A DNA stretch of 64,000 nt, from NCBI GenBank assembly GCA_025736915.1, contig CP107049.1, positions 1 to 64,000 of the forward strand, given 5' to 3'. Positions 35,946-43,835 of the stretch are shown piece after piece. The position numbers were made by a program, and so were the translations under genes. This stretch comes from Acinetobacter nosocomialis. Lineage in GTDB: Bacteria > Pseudomonadota > Gammaproteobacteria > Pseudomonadales > Moraxellaceae. Each line of letters begins with the position of its first letter. The stretch's first letter is position 1. The notes beneath the pieces are model-generated. The model made no database searches and was not told where the DNA came from. It worked only from the letters and a program-made list of their open reading frames with translations.

Positions 35946-36437
35946 TTAAACGTGATAGAAGTCTAAAACGGAATCAATTTTGTCATTCAGCAAAATGCTG
36001 TGCTGACGTCGAATACGGAAACTATCTGCGGTTTGACGTAAAAGATAAGTCGCGTGTCCGTAAAAACAGCCTTCTAAACCTTGGCGGTTATAGAGCGTTT
36101 GCCATGCAACTTTTGCTTCAATTAATCCATCATCCAGTGTATTAACTCGAATATTATTCATGCTGTGTAACGTACGTGGTAATGGTGTTGCAGAAGCTGC
36201 TTTTCCTGTACGAATACGAAATACACGGTCTTCGAGTCCAGTGCGGTCTGCGTAATAAATATAAGACAAACCCTGATTCGGATCTTGAACATAGTTATGG
36301 TCATCAATCCACTGCGGAATATGATATTCACTATCTTCATCGTAAAGTTCTAAATAGGCATCCCATTCATAAGCATCACAAAGTTCTGCTTTTTTGTACA
36401 AAAACTGAGATACAGCAAAATATAGTTCTTGTGACAT
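35946..36437 (-). CDS. antB: Anthranilate 1,2-dioxygenase small subunit
   Basis: 163-residue beta subunit of a ring-hydroxylating dioxygenase (NTF2-like fold). 'EAELCDAYEWDAYLELYDEDSEYHIPQW'-type sequence (about residues 15-42) and 'RTLHSMNNIRV' are family landmarks. It assembles with AntA as an alpha3beta3 hexamer in known relatives. It starts two bases after the antA stop codon and ends five to eleven bases before antC, so the three genes form a tight operon. Confidence 0.92.
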   Translation of the reverse strand: MSQELYFAVSQFLYKKAELCDAYEWDAYLELYDEDSEYHIPQWIDDHNYVQDPNQGLSYIYYADRTGLEDRVFRIRTGKAASATPLPRTLHSMNNIRVNTLDDGLIEAKVAWQTLYNRQGLEGCFYGHATYLLRQTADSFRIRRQHSILLNDKIDSVLDFYHV

Positions 36438-36439
36438 GG

Positions 36440-37855
36440 TTACACCTCATCCATTACGGCATTGTTTTCAAAAGTAATATCCTGCATTTTCAGCGCTTTC
36501 TTATTTAAGCCATCGAGCATTAGACGTTGCCAGTGTCCATGTTGATTTACATAGAGTCCTTCATGGGTAAACTCACGGCCAGTAATGACAGGTTGAATGC
36601 CTAAGTCTTGTGAGTTTTTGGTCGCTCCATATTCCCAAGACTGACAGCCACGAGAAATATCGCTCCAACGCTCAAGTCGTGCCTGAAAACCTTTTTGCTG
36701 TTCACGGAATTCAACTAAATCATCTGGTGTACCAAGGCCTGATACGTTAAAGAAATCTTCAAACTGGCGAATACGGTTACGGCGCGCTTCAGCAGATTCA
36801 CCTTTAACGCCAATACATTGGCTGATGACTTCAGTTTTATTCCATGCCACAGGGCGAACAATACGAAGCTGAGAACTAATTTGGTCCATAAAAAATAGGC
36901 TAGGGTACAAGTTCAAGTTTCTTAAACGATGCATTGCCCATTCAGCATATTTGTCGCCGTATTTTTCGACCATATACGGCATAACTGTGCTGTAGCCCGG
37001 ACGAACCGTTGGGTTCGGCATGTCACTAAACAACACACTATGGCCATTTTTAAAACTAAACCAACCATCGTCAGTTTCTGAGTCACCGGCACCTAACTTG
37101 CTATAGTCAAGCGTATCGAGCTCTTCACCTTTTGATGCATTGACTTGTTGGCGGTGTTGGACTGTAGAGACATAGTTATAGTGGACAGTACTGACATGAT
37201 AGCCATCTAAGCCATTTTCATTTTGTAGCTTCCAGTTACCTGCAAAGGTATAAGATGACTTGCCTTGAAGTACTTCGAGTTCACCTGTTGGCGACTGGTT
37301 AACCATTAAATCAAGGAACAATTTGGCATCGCCCAAAAAGTCTTCTAGAGAATCTGTTGCTTGAGTATCGAGGCTTACAAATACAAATCCACGGTAGCTG
37401 GCAATACGGCCTTGTTTTAAGCCACGGCTTGATTTATCAAAATCTTCACAATATTCACCAGGTGCTTTGACTTTCACCAAACGGCCATCTGACTTGTAGC
37501 ACCATGCGTGGAATGGACAAGTAAATGTCGATTGGTTGCCTTTAGCAACACGGGTTAAAGTCGCGCCGCGATGTTCACAAGCATTGACCATGGCATGTAG
37601 TTCGCCTTTACCATCACGGCTTACAATAATCGGTTGGCGGCCAATTTGGACTGTTAGGAAATCATGATTGTTTGGAATCTCACTTTCGTGACATGCATAA
37701 ATCCAAACCTTTTCAAAAATAAGTTCCATTTCCAAGTCAAACAGTTCAGGCTCGGTAAACATGTTACGTGCGATACGAAACACGCCATCGTTAGGACGGA
37801 AGTCGATACATCCATCTACAAAATCATTCCATTGTTTTAAATTAGATGAGGTCAT
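36440..37855 (-). CDS. antA: Anthranilate 1,2-dioxygenase large subunit
   Basis: 471-residue Rieske oxygenase that converts anthranilate to catechol with loss of CO2 and ammonia. The Rieske cluster ligands are in 'CEHRGATL' and 'CPFHAWCY', and the mononuclear iron site is in 'NENGLDGYHVSTVHYNYV'. The protein closely resembles ADP1 AntA as I remember it. The ATG at 37855 (MTSSNLKQ) was chosen because AGGA lies eight bases upstream; the frame extends six codons to 37873. It supplies the step after iifABCD, whose end product is anthranilate. The next step, catechol cleavage, is not encoded in this window. Confidence 0.94.
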   Translation of the reverse strand: MTSSNLKQWNDFVDGCIDFRPNDGVFRIARNMFTEPELFDLEMELIFEKVWIYACHESEIPNNHDFLTVQIGRQPIIVSRDGKGELHAMVNACEHRGATLTRVAKGNQSTFTCPFHAWCYKSDGRLVKVKAPGEYCEDFDKSSRGLKQGRIASYRGFVFVSLDTQATDSLEDFLGDAKLFLDLMVNQSPTGELEVLQGKSSYTFAGNWKLQNENGLDGYHVSTVHYNYVSTVQHRQQVNASKGEELDTLDYSKLGAGDSETDDGWFSFKNGHSVLFSDMPNPTVRPGYSTVMPYMVEKYGDKYAEWAMHRLRNLNLYPSLFFMDQISSQLRIVRPVAWNKTEVISQCIGVKGESAEARRNRIRQFEDFFNVSGLGTPDDLVEFREQQKGFQARLERWSDISRGCQSWEYGATKNSQDLGIQPVITGREFTHEGLYVNQHGHWQRLMLDGLNKKALKMQDITFENNAVMDEV

Positions 37856-37913
37856 TTGCTCAATCCTATTCATTCAGCTTTTAACTGATTGAACCTCGAT
37901 TAGGCTTTGGCCT

Positions 37914-37940
37914 CTATCCGTTTTTTCCAGATCTTTATCC
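37914..37940 (-). promoter_or_regulatory. Paired half-sites at the ant promoter
   Basis: On the minus strand, GGATAA (37940-37935) and GGATAG (37919-37914) are direct repeats 21 bp apart, 59 to 64 bases before the antA ATG. The proximal CGGATAGAGGCCAAAGCC matches the iif proximal copy CGGATAGAAGATAAAGCC at 15 of 18 positions. Confidence 0.6.
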
Positions 37941-38074
37941 ACTTTGTGCAGTTTTGATTTTTTAATAAGACTATTTTTAAGAGTTAATCGAGATTTAAAT
38001 TTGTATATGTCTTAGCTTGTTAAACTTACCTATAATGTTAGCGAGCATAAAATAAACTTTTGTGAACTAAGTCT

Positions 38075-38425
38075 ATGGAAGAACAAAACTTAAAATTACA
38101 AATTAGAATTCTTTTAGAGCAGAACATTGCGTTTGGTCCGGGTAAGGCAGACTTACTTGAAGCGATTGAGAAAACTGGTTCGATCTCACAAGCCGCAAAA
38201 TCTATGAATATGAGCTACCGCCGTGCGTGGCAGTTGGTAGACACCATGAATCAATGCTTTGAAACAGCTTTAGTGGAAACTCAAACAGGCGGAACACATG
38301 GTGGTGGGGCAGCTGTTACAGCTTTAGGCCAGAAAGTCTTACAGCATTATCGCCAAATGGAAATCAATGCTCGACAAGCCTTAGAACATGATTATCAAAT
38401 TATGAGTAGCTATTTAAAGAAATAA
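38075..38425 (+). CDS. modE: ModE-type regulator lacking the Mop domain
   Basis: 116-residue winged helix-turn-helix protein. 'LLEAIEKTGSISQAAKSMNMSYRRAWQLVDTMNQCF' (about residues 25-60) is the conserved ModE DNA-binding segment, and 'GGTHGGGAAVTALGQKVL' is also characteristic. Full-length ModE is about 260 residues and carries two C-terminal Mop domains that bind molybdate; these are absent here. It lies just upstream of modABC in the same direction and is divergent from antA. Confidence 0.85.
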   Translation: MEEQNLKLQIRILLEQNIAFGPGKADLLEAIEKTGSISQAAKSMNMSYRRAWQLVDTMNQCFETALVETQTGGTHGGGAAVTALGQKVLQHYRQMEINARQALEHDYQIMSSYLKK

Positions 38426-38551
38426 GATGATAATTATTTTATAAATCAAAGAATTTAAGCGCGAATCAGTTTTGCTTAACTATAGATTTTTAATTGCTCA
38501 GAAAAAATATCCATCTTTATAAATAATTTCTACTTTTCATCGTCTATGCTT

Positions 38552-38580
38552 ATCGCTATATTCTTGGGTATATATCGCTG
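38552..38580 (+). promoter_or_regulatory. ModE-box-like element upstream of modA
   Basis: ATCGCTATAT (38552-38561) and TATATATCGCTG (38569-38580) resemble the two arms of the ModE operator (ATCGCTATATA-N6-7-TATATAACGAT). The left arm matches almost perfectly. It ends 26 bases before the modA ATG, where binding would block transcription. Confidence 0.6.
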
Positions 38581-38606
38581 TAAAAAACGACAAAAAGGTA
38601 AATATA

Positions 38607-39392
38607 ATGGTAAGTGATACGAAGATAAAAAAGTTGGCTTTAGTCTGTTCGGTGCTCAGCATAGGATTAGTCTTTAATGTTCCAGCCAAAGCTGAATCGG
38701 TTACCGTTTATGCAGCAGCGAGCTTAACGAATGCGATTAACGATTTAGAAAAAATTTATGAAAAACAAAATAAAGTAGAAGTTAAAACTTCATATGCAGG
38801 CTCATCGACCTTAGCGAAACAAATTGAAGCTGGGGCACCAGCGGATGTATTTATTTCAGCAGATACCCAGTGGATGGATTATCTGCAAAATAAAAAACGA
38901 GTTGCAACAAATGACCGTATAAATCTATTAGGCAACCGTTTGGTTCTAATTACTCCTAAAGGGCAGTCACTAAACGTAAAATTAGATAAAACCACCGACC
39001 CAAACAAAGTATTTACTGGCAAGATTTGTACAGGAGATACTAAAAGTGTGCCTGTAGGCAAATATGCTAAACAAGCTTTTACTAATTTAGGTTGGTGGAG
39101 CCGTATTGAGCCGAAGTTAGTTGAAACAGAAGATGTTCGAGCGGCATTAAACTTTGTTGCGCGTGGTGAATGTCAGGTTGGGATTGTCTATGCAACCGAT
39201 GCAGCGATTAGTAAAGATGTAACAGTAGTTGGTGTATTTCCGATAAATACACATTCGCCAATTACTTATCCTGTAGGGTTGATTAAAAAAAATCCGAGCT
39301 CAACAAAGTTCTATCAGTTTTTACAAAGCAATCAAGCCAAAGCTGTTTTTAAAAAATATGGCTTTAGCGTGTTGGCTCCAGCAAAACCATGA
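38607..39392 (+). CDS. modA: Molybdate ABC transporter, periplasmic binding protein
   Basis: 261 residues with a signal peptide (ending near 'NVPAKAES'). 'VTVYAAASLTNAINDLEKIYEK' opens the mature protein, 'SYAGSSTLAKQIEAGAPADVFISADTQWMDYL' (about residues 60-92) forms the ligand cleft, and 'VETEDVRAALNFVARGECQVGIVYATDA' is the second-domain signature. It captures molybdate (and tungstate) in the periplasm and delivers it to ModB. Its stop codon overlaps the modB start (ATGA). Confidence 0.93.
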   Translation: MVSDTKIKKLALVCSVLSIGLVFNVPAKAESVTVYAAASLTNAINDLEKIYEKQNKVEVKTSYAGSSTLAKQIEAGAPADVFISADTQWMDYLQNKKRVATNDRINLLGNRLVLITPKGQSLNVKLDKTTDPNKVFTGKICTGDTKSVPVGKYAKQAFTNLGWWSRIEPKLVETEDVRAALNFVARGECQVGIVYATDAAISKDVTVVGVFPINTHSPITYPVGLIKKNPSSTKFYQFLQSNQAKAVFKKYGFSVLAPAKP

Positions 39393-40081
39393 TGTTCTCT
39401 TTAACCCCAGAAGAGCTTAGCGTGCTACAACTTTCTTGTAAGGTTGCAGCAAGTTGTCTTGTGGTCAGCATTATTCCTGCAATTTGTGTGGGATGGTTTT
39501 TGGCACGTAAAGAGTTCTGGGGTAAGTCATTCATTGAAACATTGGTGTTTTTACCTTTAGTGCTACCACCAGTTGTTCCTGGTTATTTGTTATTACAAGT
39601 TTTTGGGAGTCGCGGTATTATTGGACAATATTTGGCACCGCTCGGAATTGATTTTGCATTTAACTGGAAAGGCGCAGTTCTTGCTTCGGCAGTGATGGGT
39701 TTTCCGCTATTGGTGCAATCGATTCGACTAGCGATTGAACTGGTCGATCAGCGCTTAGAAATGGCAGCAAAGACATTAGGTGCCTCATCTTTAGGGGCAT
39801 TTTTTCATGTCACTTTACCTCTTGCGAGTAGTGGTATTTTAATTGGTGCTATTTTGTGCTTTTGCCGCAGTTTAGGTGAGTTTGGTGCGACCATTACCTT
39901 TGTGGGTAATATTTCAAATGAGACACGCACTTTACCTTTGGCTATGTATAGCTTAATGCAACAGCCCGATACAGAGGCCGCTATTCAACGGCTTATAGTT
40001 TTATCGTTAAGTGTGGCTTTTTTAGCGCTATGGTTTGCACAGTGGTTTCATCGTTATCAAAAGAAGCGCTTAGGGCAGTAA
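39389..40081 (+). CDS. modB: Molybdate ABC transporter, permease
   Basis: 230-residue inner-membrane permease with about five or six hydrophobic segments. The cytoplasmic coupling loop is 'EMAAKTLGASSLGAFFHVTLPLASSGILIG' (about residues 130-158), including the EAA-type motif. 'RSLGEFGATITFVGN' is characteristic of ModB/CysT proteins. It is translationally coupled to modA by a 4-base overlap and is followed four bases later by modC. Confidence 0.93.
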   Translation: MMFSLTPEELSVLQLSCKVAASCLVVSIIPAICVGWFLARKEFWGKSFIETLVFLPLVLPPVVPGYLLLQVFGSRGIIGQYLAPLGIDFAFNWKGAVLASAVMGFPLLVQSIRLAIELVDQRLEMAAKTLGASSLGAFFHVTLPLASSGILIGAILCFCRSLGEFGATITFVGNISNETRTLPLAMYSLMQQPDTEAAIQRLIVLSLSVAFLALWFAQWFHRYQKKRLGQ

Positions 40082-40085
40082 GATT

Positions 40086-40706
40086 ATGTTGATTGATTGC
40101 CATTTTCAGCTACACATGGGTCAATTTCATATTGAACCTAGTTTCCAGTCAGATGCTACTGTTATTGGATTATTTGGTGCATCTGGGTCAGGTAAAACGT
40201 CTATTTTACATGCCATTGCAGGGCTGAACACACCGCGTAGTGGGCTCATTAAAATACAGGATCAAACATGGTTTGATTCAAATCAAAACATTAATTTGAG
40301 CACCCAAAAGCGGCATGTTGGATTAGTTTTTCAAGATGCTCAGCTTTTTCCCCATAAAACGGTAAAGCAAAACTTATTATTCGGCCTTAAGCACCTTTCC
40401 CAACAAGAACGTCACTTTGAAGCAGATTATATTATTGAGTTATTAAAATTAGGGCACTTATTACAACGTATGCCCATCAAACTCTCTGGTGGGGAAAAGC
40501 AGCGCGTGGCACTGGGTCGAGCATTATTATATTCACCTAAGTTGTTACTGCTTGATGAACCTTTATCGGCACTAGATGCGAATCATAAAGCTGAAATTAT
40601 TCCTTTTTTTCAGAAAGTAAAACAGGAAATAAAAATTCCAATGATTTATGTGAGTCATGATATTCAAGAAATTAAACAACTGACCGAAACAATGTGGGTT
40701 TTATAA
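40086..40706 (+). CDS. modC: Molybdate ABC transporter ATPase, short form
   Basis: 206-residue ATPase with Walker A (GASGSGKT, about residues 31-38), signature LSGGEKQRVALGRAL, Walker B (LLLLDEP) and the switch histidine (SHD). It powers ModB. Typical ModC proteins are about 350 residues because of a C-terminal Mop/TOBE regulatory domain. Here the reading frame ends shortly after the nucleotide-binding domain, so that domain is missing, as in the neighbouring ModE. Confidence 0.9.
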   Translation: MLIDCHFQLHMGQFHIEPSFQSDATVIGLFGASGSGKTSILHAIAGLNTPRSGLIKIQDQTWFDSNQNINLSTQKRHVGLVFQDAQLFPHKTVKQNLLFGLKHLSQQERHFEADYIIELLKLGHLLQRMPIKLSGGEKQRVALGRALLYSPKLLLLDEPLSALDANHKAEIIPFFQKVKQEIKIPMIYVSHDIQEIKQLTETMWVL

Positions 40707-40752
40707 TTTTTCATATTTCACACATTATTTCAGTCTGGTCGATTTATGGTTG

Positions 40753-42357
40753 TTAGTTAGCCCATAAACTGCCAGTTGGAGCAGATTTTCGGCGATCTTG
40801 GGCTTGTTGATAAAAACGCCAGAAAGCGAAAGCAAAAATGACAGCTAATAAATCAACCACCAAGATTTCTCCGCCATGTACCCATAAGCCACTTTGAGGA
40901 ATGAAGTAGGCTAAAAGGGATGTAAGCGGAATTGCAAATAACACCAAAACTAAGGTTAACAACAATTGTGGTAAAGCTTTTGCATAGCCAATCACAAAGG
41001 TATAAATCAAAGTCAGTAGGAAAATCGCATAATAACCATACATAAAGAGGTGATTCATGCTTTCAATATTGAATGCTGCGAAAAGCCAACGACTGGCCAA
41101 CATTGTACCTACGACAGCTAAAACACACCCTAAACATGCACCTATCGTTAAGTTCGCAAGGAACACTACATCTTTACGTTGAACAGGAACTGGATCTTCA
41201 GCACGCTTTTGCTTACGTGCACGAGTTTCAACCCAAAGGATGTTACCTGTATAAAACAAGAAAGCGCCACCAACACCTAAAACAAAATAAATCCAACGTA
41301 CGCCCGTACCACCAAAACTTCCAAAATGTAGGCTAAACATGGCGTTGATTAACTTATTCCCGGCATCAGTCTGTGTGTTAATGCCTTTATGGTTAAAGTG
41401 CTCAACTGCATATGGATTCATACGCATAAAGTCTTGATTCGCACCACGCAACATTTGATCTGAACTATAGAGGGCAATACGTGCATTGGCTTTTTCAGGT
41501 TTGTTTAGGCCACTGAACTGAATATAGTCGACTGAATATTCAGGTGCTACTTTTTTAGCTTGAGCTAATATTTGCTGCACATCAATCTGTGTTTGTTTAG
41601 GTTGAATAAGGGCCGGGGGGGAACGCTGAAAAACAGGCTGGCCTTTGAGTGCAAGTTGTCCAATCGCATCATAAAAAAAGTCATGAAAAGCAAAGACAAT
41701 AACGCTAATACTAATAATGATGTGGAAAGGTAAGCTCGTAATTCCAATCACGTTATGCGCATCTAGCCAAAATCGCTTTTTATTTTTACCAGGCCGAATG
41801 ACAAAGTAATCCTTTACCAAGGTTGGTAAAAGTATGATCACTCCTGAAAGCAGGGCAAGAAAATATAAAATTGAAACCACGCCCATCACATAGAGACCTA
41901 ATCCGTGATGGCCGACCATGCCCGGTATGCCTGCTGTTTCATGCAACTGTTCGATTAGCCAGCCTGCTTTAGATAAGTTTTCTTGAGCAACGATTAATTG
42001 ACCTTTATCATCTAAGCTTGCCATCCACGTAGACTGAGCCGCATTAAAGCCATCTCCACGTTCATGTTCACTCCAAGTAATGGGTGCATAGTGAAATTCA
42101 TTGGACGATAAATTTAGTGTGAAGTTCTTTTGCGCAGCAGGATAGGCAGTCTGTACTTTTTGAATGAGTTCATTATATTGATCAGGTGAGATTTTCGGTA
42201 GAACTTGCTGTGTTGGCGTAGCCCACTTACTAATATGGTGCTGAAACATGCTGAGCCCACCAGCAAAGAAACAGATAAAAAGCAAAATCCCTGCACATAC
42301 ACCCACCCAAGTATGCATGCTTTTTGCTAATTTCATGATGTCTGAACGTACTTTCAT
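40753..42357 (-). CDS. PepSY-associated membrane protein (iron-linked)
   Basis: 534-residue inner-membrane protein. The first span starts 'HTWVGVCAGILLFICFFAGGLSMF' and the histidine-rich PepSY_TM pattern recurs ('HETAGIPGMVGHHGLG', 'DAHNVIGITSLPFHIIIS', 'LHFGSFGGTGVRWIYF'), suggesting haem-coordinating spans. A periplasmic PepSY region lies in between. Proteins of this family, such as FoxB, are linked to reduction of ferric siderophores. It is last in a three-gene minus-strand operon led by a Fur-like box. ATG at 42357 is preceded by GGGG; an in-frame ATG lies seven codons on. Confidence 0.85.
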   Translation of the reverse strand: MKVRSDIMKLAKSMHTWVGVCAGILLFICFFAGGLSMFQHHISKWATPTQQVLPKISPDQYNELIQKVQTAYPAAQKNFTLNLSSNEFHYAPITWSEHERGDGFNAAQSTWMASLDDKGQLIVAQENLSKAGWLIEQLHETAGIPGMVGHHGLGLYVMGVVSILYFLALLSGVIILLPTLVKDYFVIRPGKNKKRFWLDAHNVIGITSLPFHIIISISVIVFAFHDFFYDAIGQLALKGQPVFQRSPPALIQPKQTQIDVQQILAQAKKVAPEYSVDYIQFSGLNKPEKANARIALYSSDQMLRGANQDFMRMNPYAVEHFNHKGINTQTDAGNKLINAMFSLHFGSFGGTGVRWIYFVLGVGGAFLFYTGNILWVETRARKQKRAEDPVPVQRKDVVFLANLTIGACLGCVLAVVGTMLASRWLFAAFNIESMNHLFMYGYYAIFLLTLIYTFVIGYAKALPQLLLTLVLVLFAIPLTSLLAYFIPQSGLWVHGGEILVVDLLAVIFAFAFWRFYQQAQDRRKSAPTGSLWAN

Positions 42358-42359
42358 GT

Positions 42360-42650
42360 TTAACCCCGTAAGACAAAAATACAGCTATACGCTAGGGCAT
42401 TCGCAATCGATAAATAGATAAGCGCTTTTCGTCCAGTCGTAAAAAAATAACTGCCAAACATAATAGGCATCCAAAACCAAGGAACACTCCACATTCCCAC
42501 TTGCACTAATAAATCCATGGCAACATAAGGTTGGCCTAATAAAACAATCAAATTACCAATCGCAATAGAAAGACTTAGACCAAAAACCCCACCTGCAAAA
42601 GTTTTACTCCACCAGTCTGGCTGAATCGGAGACTGAATTTTAGCTTTCAT
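42360..42650 (-). CDS. Small membrane protein (DUF3649-like)
   Basis: 96 residues with three hydrophobic segments (about 17-40, 45-65 and 74-94). In iron-regulated operons a protein of this size and topology (DUF3649-type) commonly accompanies a PepSY_TM protein and a DUF3325-type protein, as seen here. It overlaps the upstream gene's stop codon by four bases and ends two bases before the PepSY gene, so all three are coupled. Molecular function unknown. Confidence 0.72.
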   Translation of the reverse strand: MKAKIQSPIQPDWWSKTFAGGVFGLSLSIAIGNLIVLLGQPYVAMDLLVQVGMWSVPWFWMPIMFGSYFFTTGRKALIYLSIANALAYSCIFVLRG

Positions 42651-42904
42651 GTAATCAGTTTCCTTTTAAAAAGCGCCATAAAAGGAAGAAACGACCACGC
42701 AAAAATGATGAGCATGAACCAACAAAAAGCGGCAACAACTTTGGGTAAGCTGGCAAAGAGTGCAATTAATCCAATGACTAAAAACAATAGGCCTAAATAC
42801 TTAAATAGAGTGGGCAGATGCTGAGATAACAGGTTTTGGTTGCTATGACTACAATAGACACTGACCGCTCCCAACAGGGTCAAAAAAAGTCCTATAAGTT
42901 TCAT
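42647..42904 (-). CDS. Small membrane protein (DUF3325-like)
   Basis: 85 residues with three hydrophobic helices ('LIGLFLTLLGAVSVY', 'YLGLLFLVIGLIALFAS', 'VAAFCWFMLIIFAWSFL'). The ATG at 42904 was chosen; the frame opens two codons earlier at a TTG. It is the first gene of the operon with the DUF3649-like and PepSY proteins. A Fur-like box lies 50 bases upstream, so iron starvation should induce the set. Its likely role is accessory to siderophore handling at the inner membrane. Confidence 0.72.
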   Translation of the reverse strand: MKLIGLFLTLLGAVSVYCSHSNQNLLSQHLPTLFKYLGLLFLVIGLIALFASLPKVVAAFCWFMLIIFAWSFLPFMALFKRKLIT

Positions 42905-42953
42905 GATCAATATTTTTAAATAAATTAAGGGGGAAATTTATCCAATAGTATAA

Positions 42954-42972
42954 GTAAATAATAATTATTATC
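42954..42972. promoter_or_regulatory. Fur-like box
   Basis: Read on the minus strand, GATAATAATTATTATTTAC agrees with the 19-bp Fur consensus at 14 positions. It lies between the PepSY-operon start and the phosphopantetheinyl transferase start and could control both. Confidence 0.5.
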
Positions 42973-43050
42973 AAATGATAAATATAATTATTTATCGATG
43001 TGTTGCCGTGCGATAAGATAGGTGATAATTCGTTAAAAAATCTTTATTTG

Positions 43051-43794
43051 ATGTCAAATACTGTAAGTGATTATTTATATATTCCTGAGTCTCTTTGTGG
43101 ATTGATTTTCGAAATTTCTAAACCAATTTTATTTAAAATGCCGTTCTATTGTTATGGTTTAGACTTATCAAAAACACTGCACTTACATATAGATCAGCAA
43201 TTAGAGCATCCCCCAAAAATTGTTCAAGCCCATCCTAAACGCCAACATGAATATTTATGTGGCAGGATATTGGCTCAAGCTGTTTTAAAACATCATTTCG
43301 GTTTAGATCAGCCACTAACATCTATGCACGAACATTTGCCCGTCTGGCCACCCCATGTTTTGGGTAGCATTAGTCATTCACAAAATAAATTGATCGTTGC
43401 GCTATCCGACAAAGCCGGCTATTTAGGAATTGATATCGAGCATTGGGTGACCCCAGAATTTGCTCAAGAGAGTACACATCTTATTTTAACGCCATCTGAG
43501 TTTGATTTATGGAAAGGTAAAGCGGCAGAGTTTTTTGATTTTGCCCGTTATGTGAGCTTAATTTTCTCTGTAAAAGAAAGTCTATATAAAGCGGTTTATC
43601 CCACTGCAAAGCAATATATTGATTTCTTAGAAGCATCTATCGTTGATATTAATTTTGAAAATCAAACATTAACGCTAACTTTTTTGCCAGAAATTCAGCA
43701 GCGCTATCAACTCTTAGAACAATATCAAGGTGGCTGGGCTGTAGAACAAGACCATATTATGACTTGGGTTTTTCAAGCACGAAATTTTGCTTAA
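43051..43794 (+). CDS. entD: 4'-phosphopantetheinyl transferase (EntD-type)
   Basis: About 247 residues. It attaches phosphopantetheine from CoA to carrier-protein serines, here presumably EntB and the two NRPS carrier domains. The magnesium-binding 'GYLGIDIEHW' and 'FSVKESLYKA' motifs and the upstream 'VLGSISHSQNKLIVAL' are all intact, and the 'RQHEYLCGR' block fits EntD/Sfp types. The ATG at 43051 has no ribosome site, and the frame opens at a GTG (43000), so the start is uncertain. It converges on the exporter gene. Confidence 0.87.
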   Translation: MSNTVSDYLYIPESLCGLIFEISKPILFKMPFYCYGLDLSKTLHLHIDQQLEHPPKIVQAHPKRQHEYLCGRILAQAVLKHHFGLDQPLTSMHEHLPVWPPHVLGSISHSQNKLIVALSDKAGYLGIDIEHWVTPEFAQESTHLILTPSEFDLWKGKAAEFFDFARYVSLIFSVKESLYKAVYPTAKQYIDFLEASIVDINFENQTLTLTFLPEIQQRYQLLEQYQGGWAVEQDHIMTWVFQARNFA

Positions 43795-43800
43795 AATAAA

Positions 43801-43826
43801 AGAAGGCAACGAATTGCCTTCTTTTT
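43801..43826. terminator. Bidirectional rho-independent terminator
   Basis: AGAAGGCAA (43801-43809), loop CGAA, TTGCCTTCT (43814-43822), with A's before and T's after. It lies between the convergent entD and exporter genes. Confidence 0.92.
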
Positions 43827-43835
43827 ATGTAGGGT

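Noticed and set aside
36176..36508. 110-residue ORF opposite antA/antB
   Set aside because: Antisense to strongly conserved dioxygenase genes.
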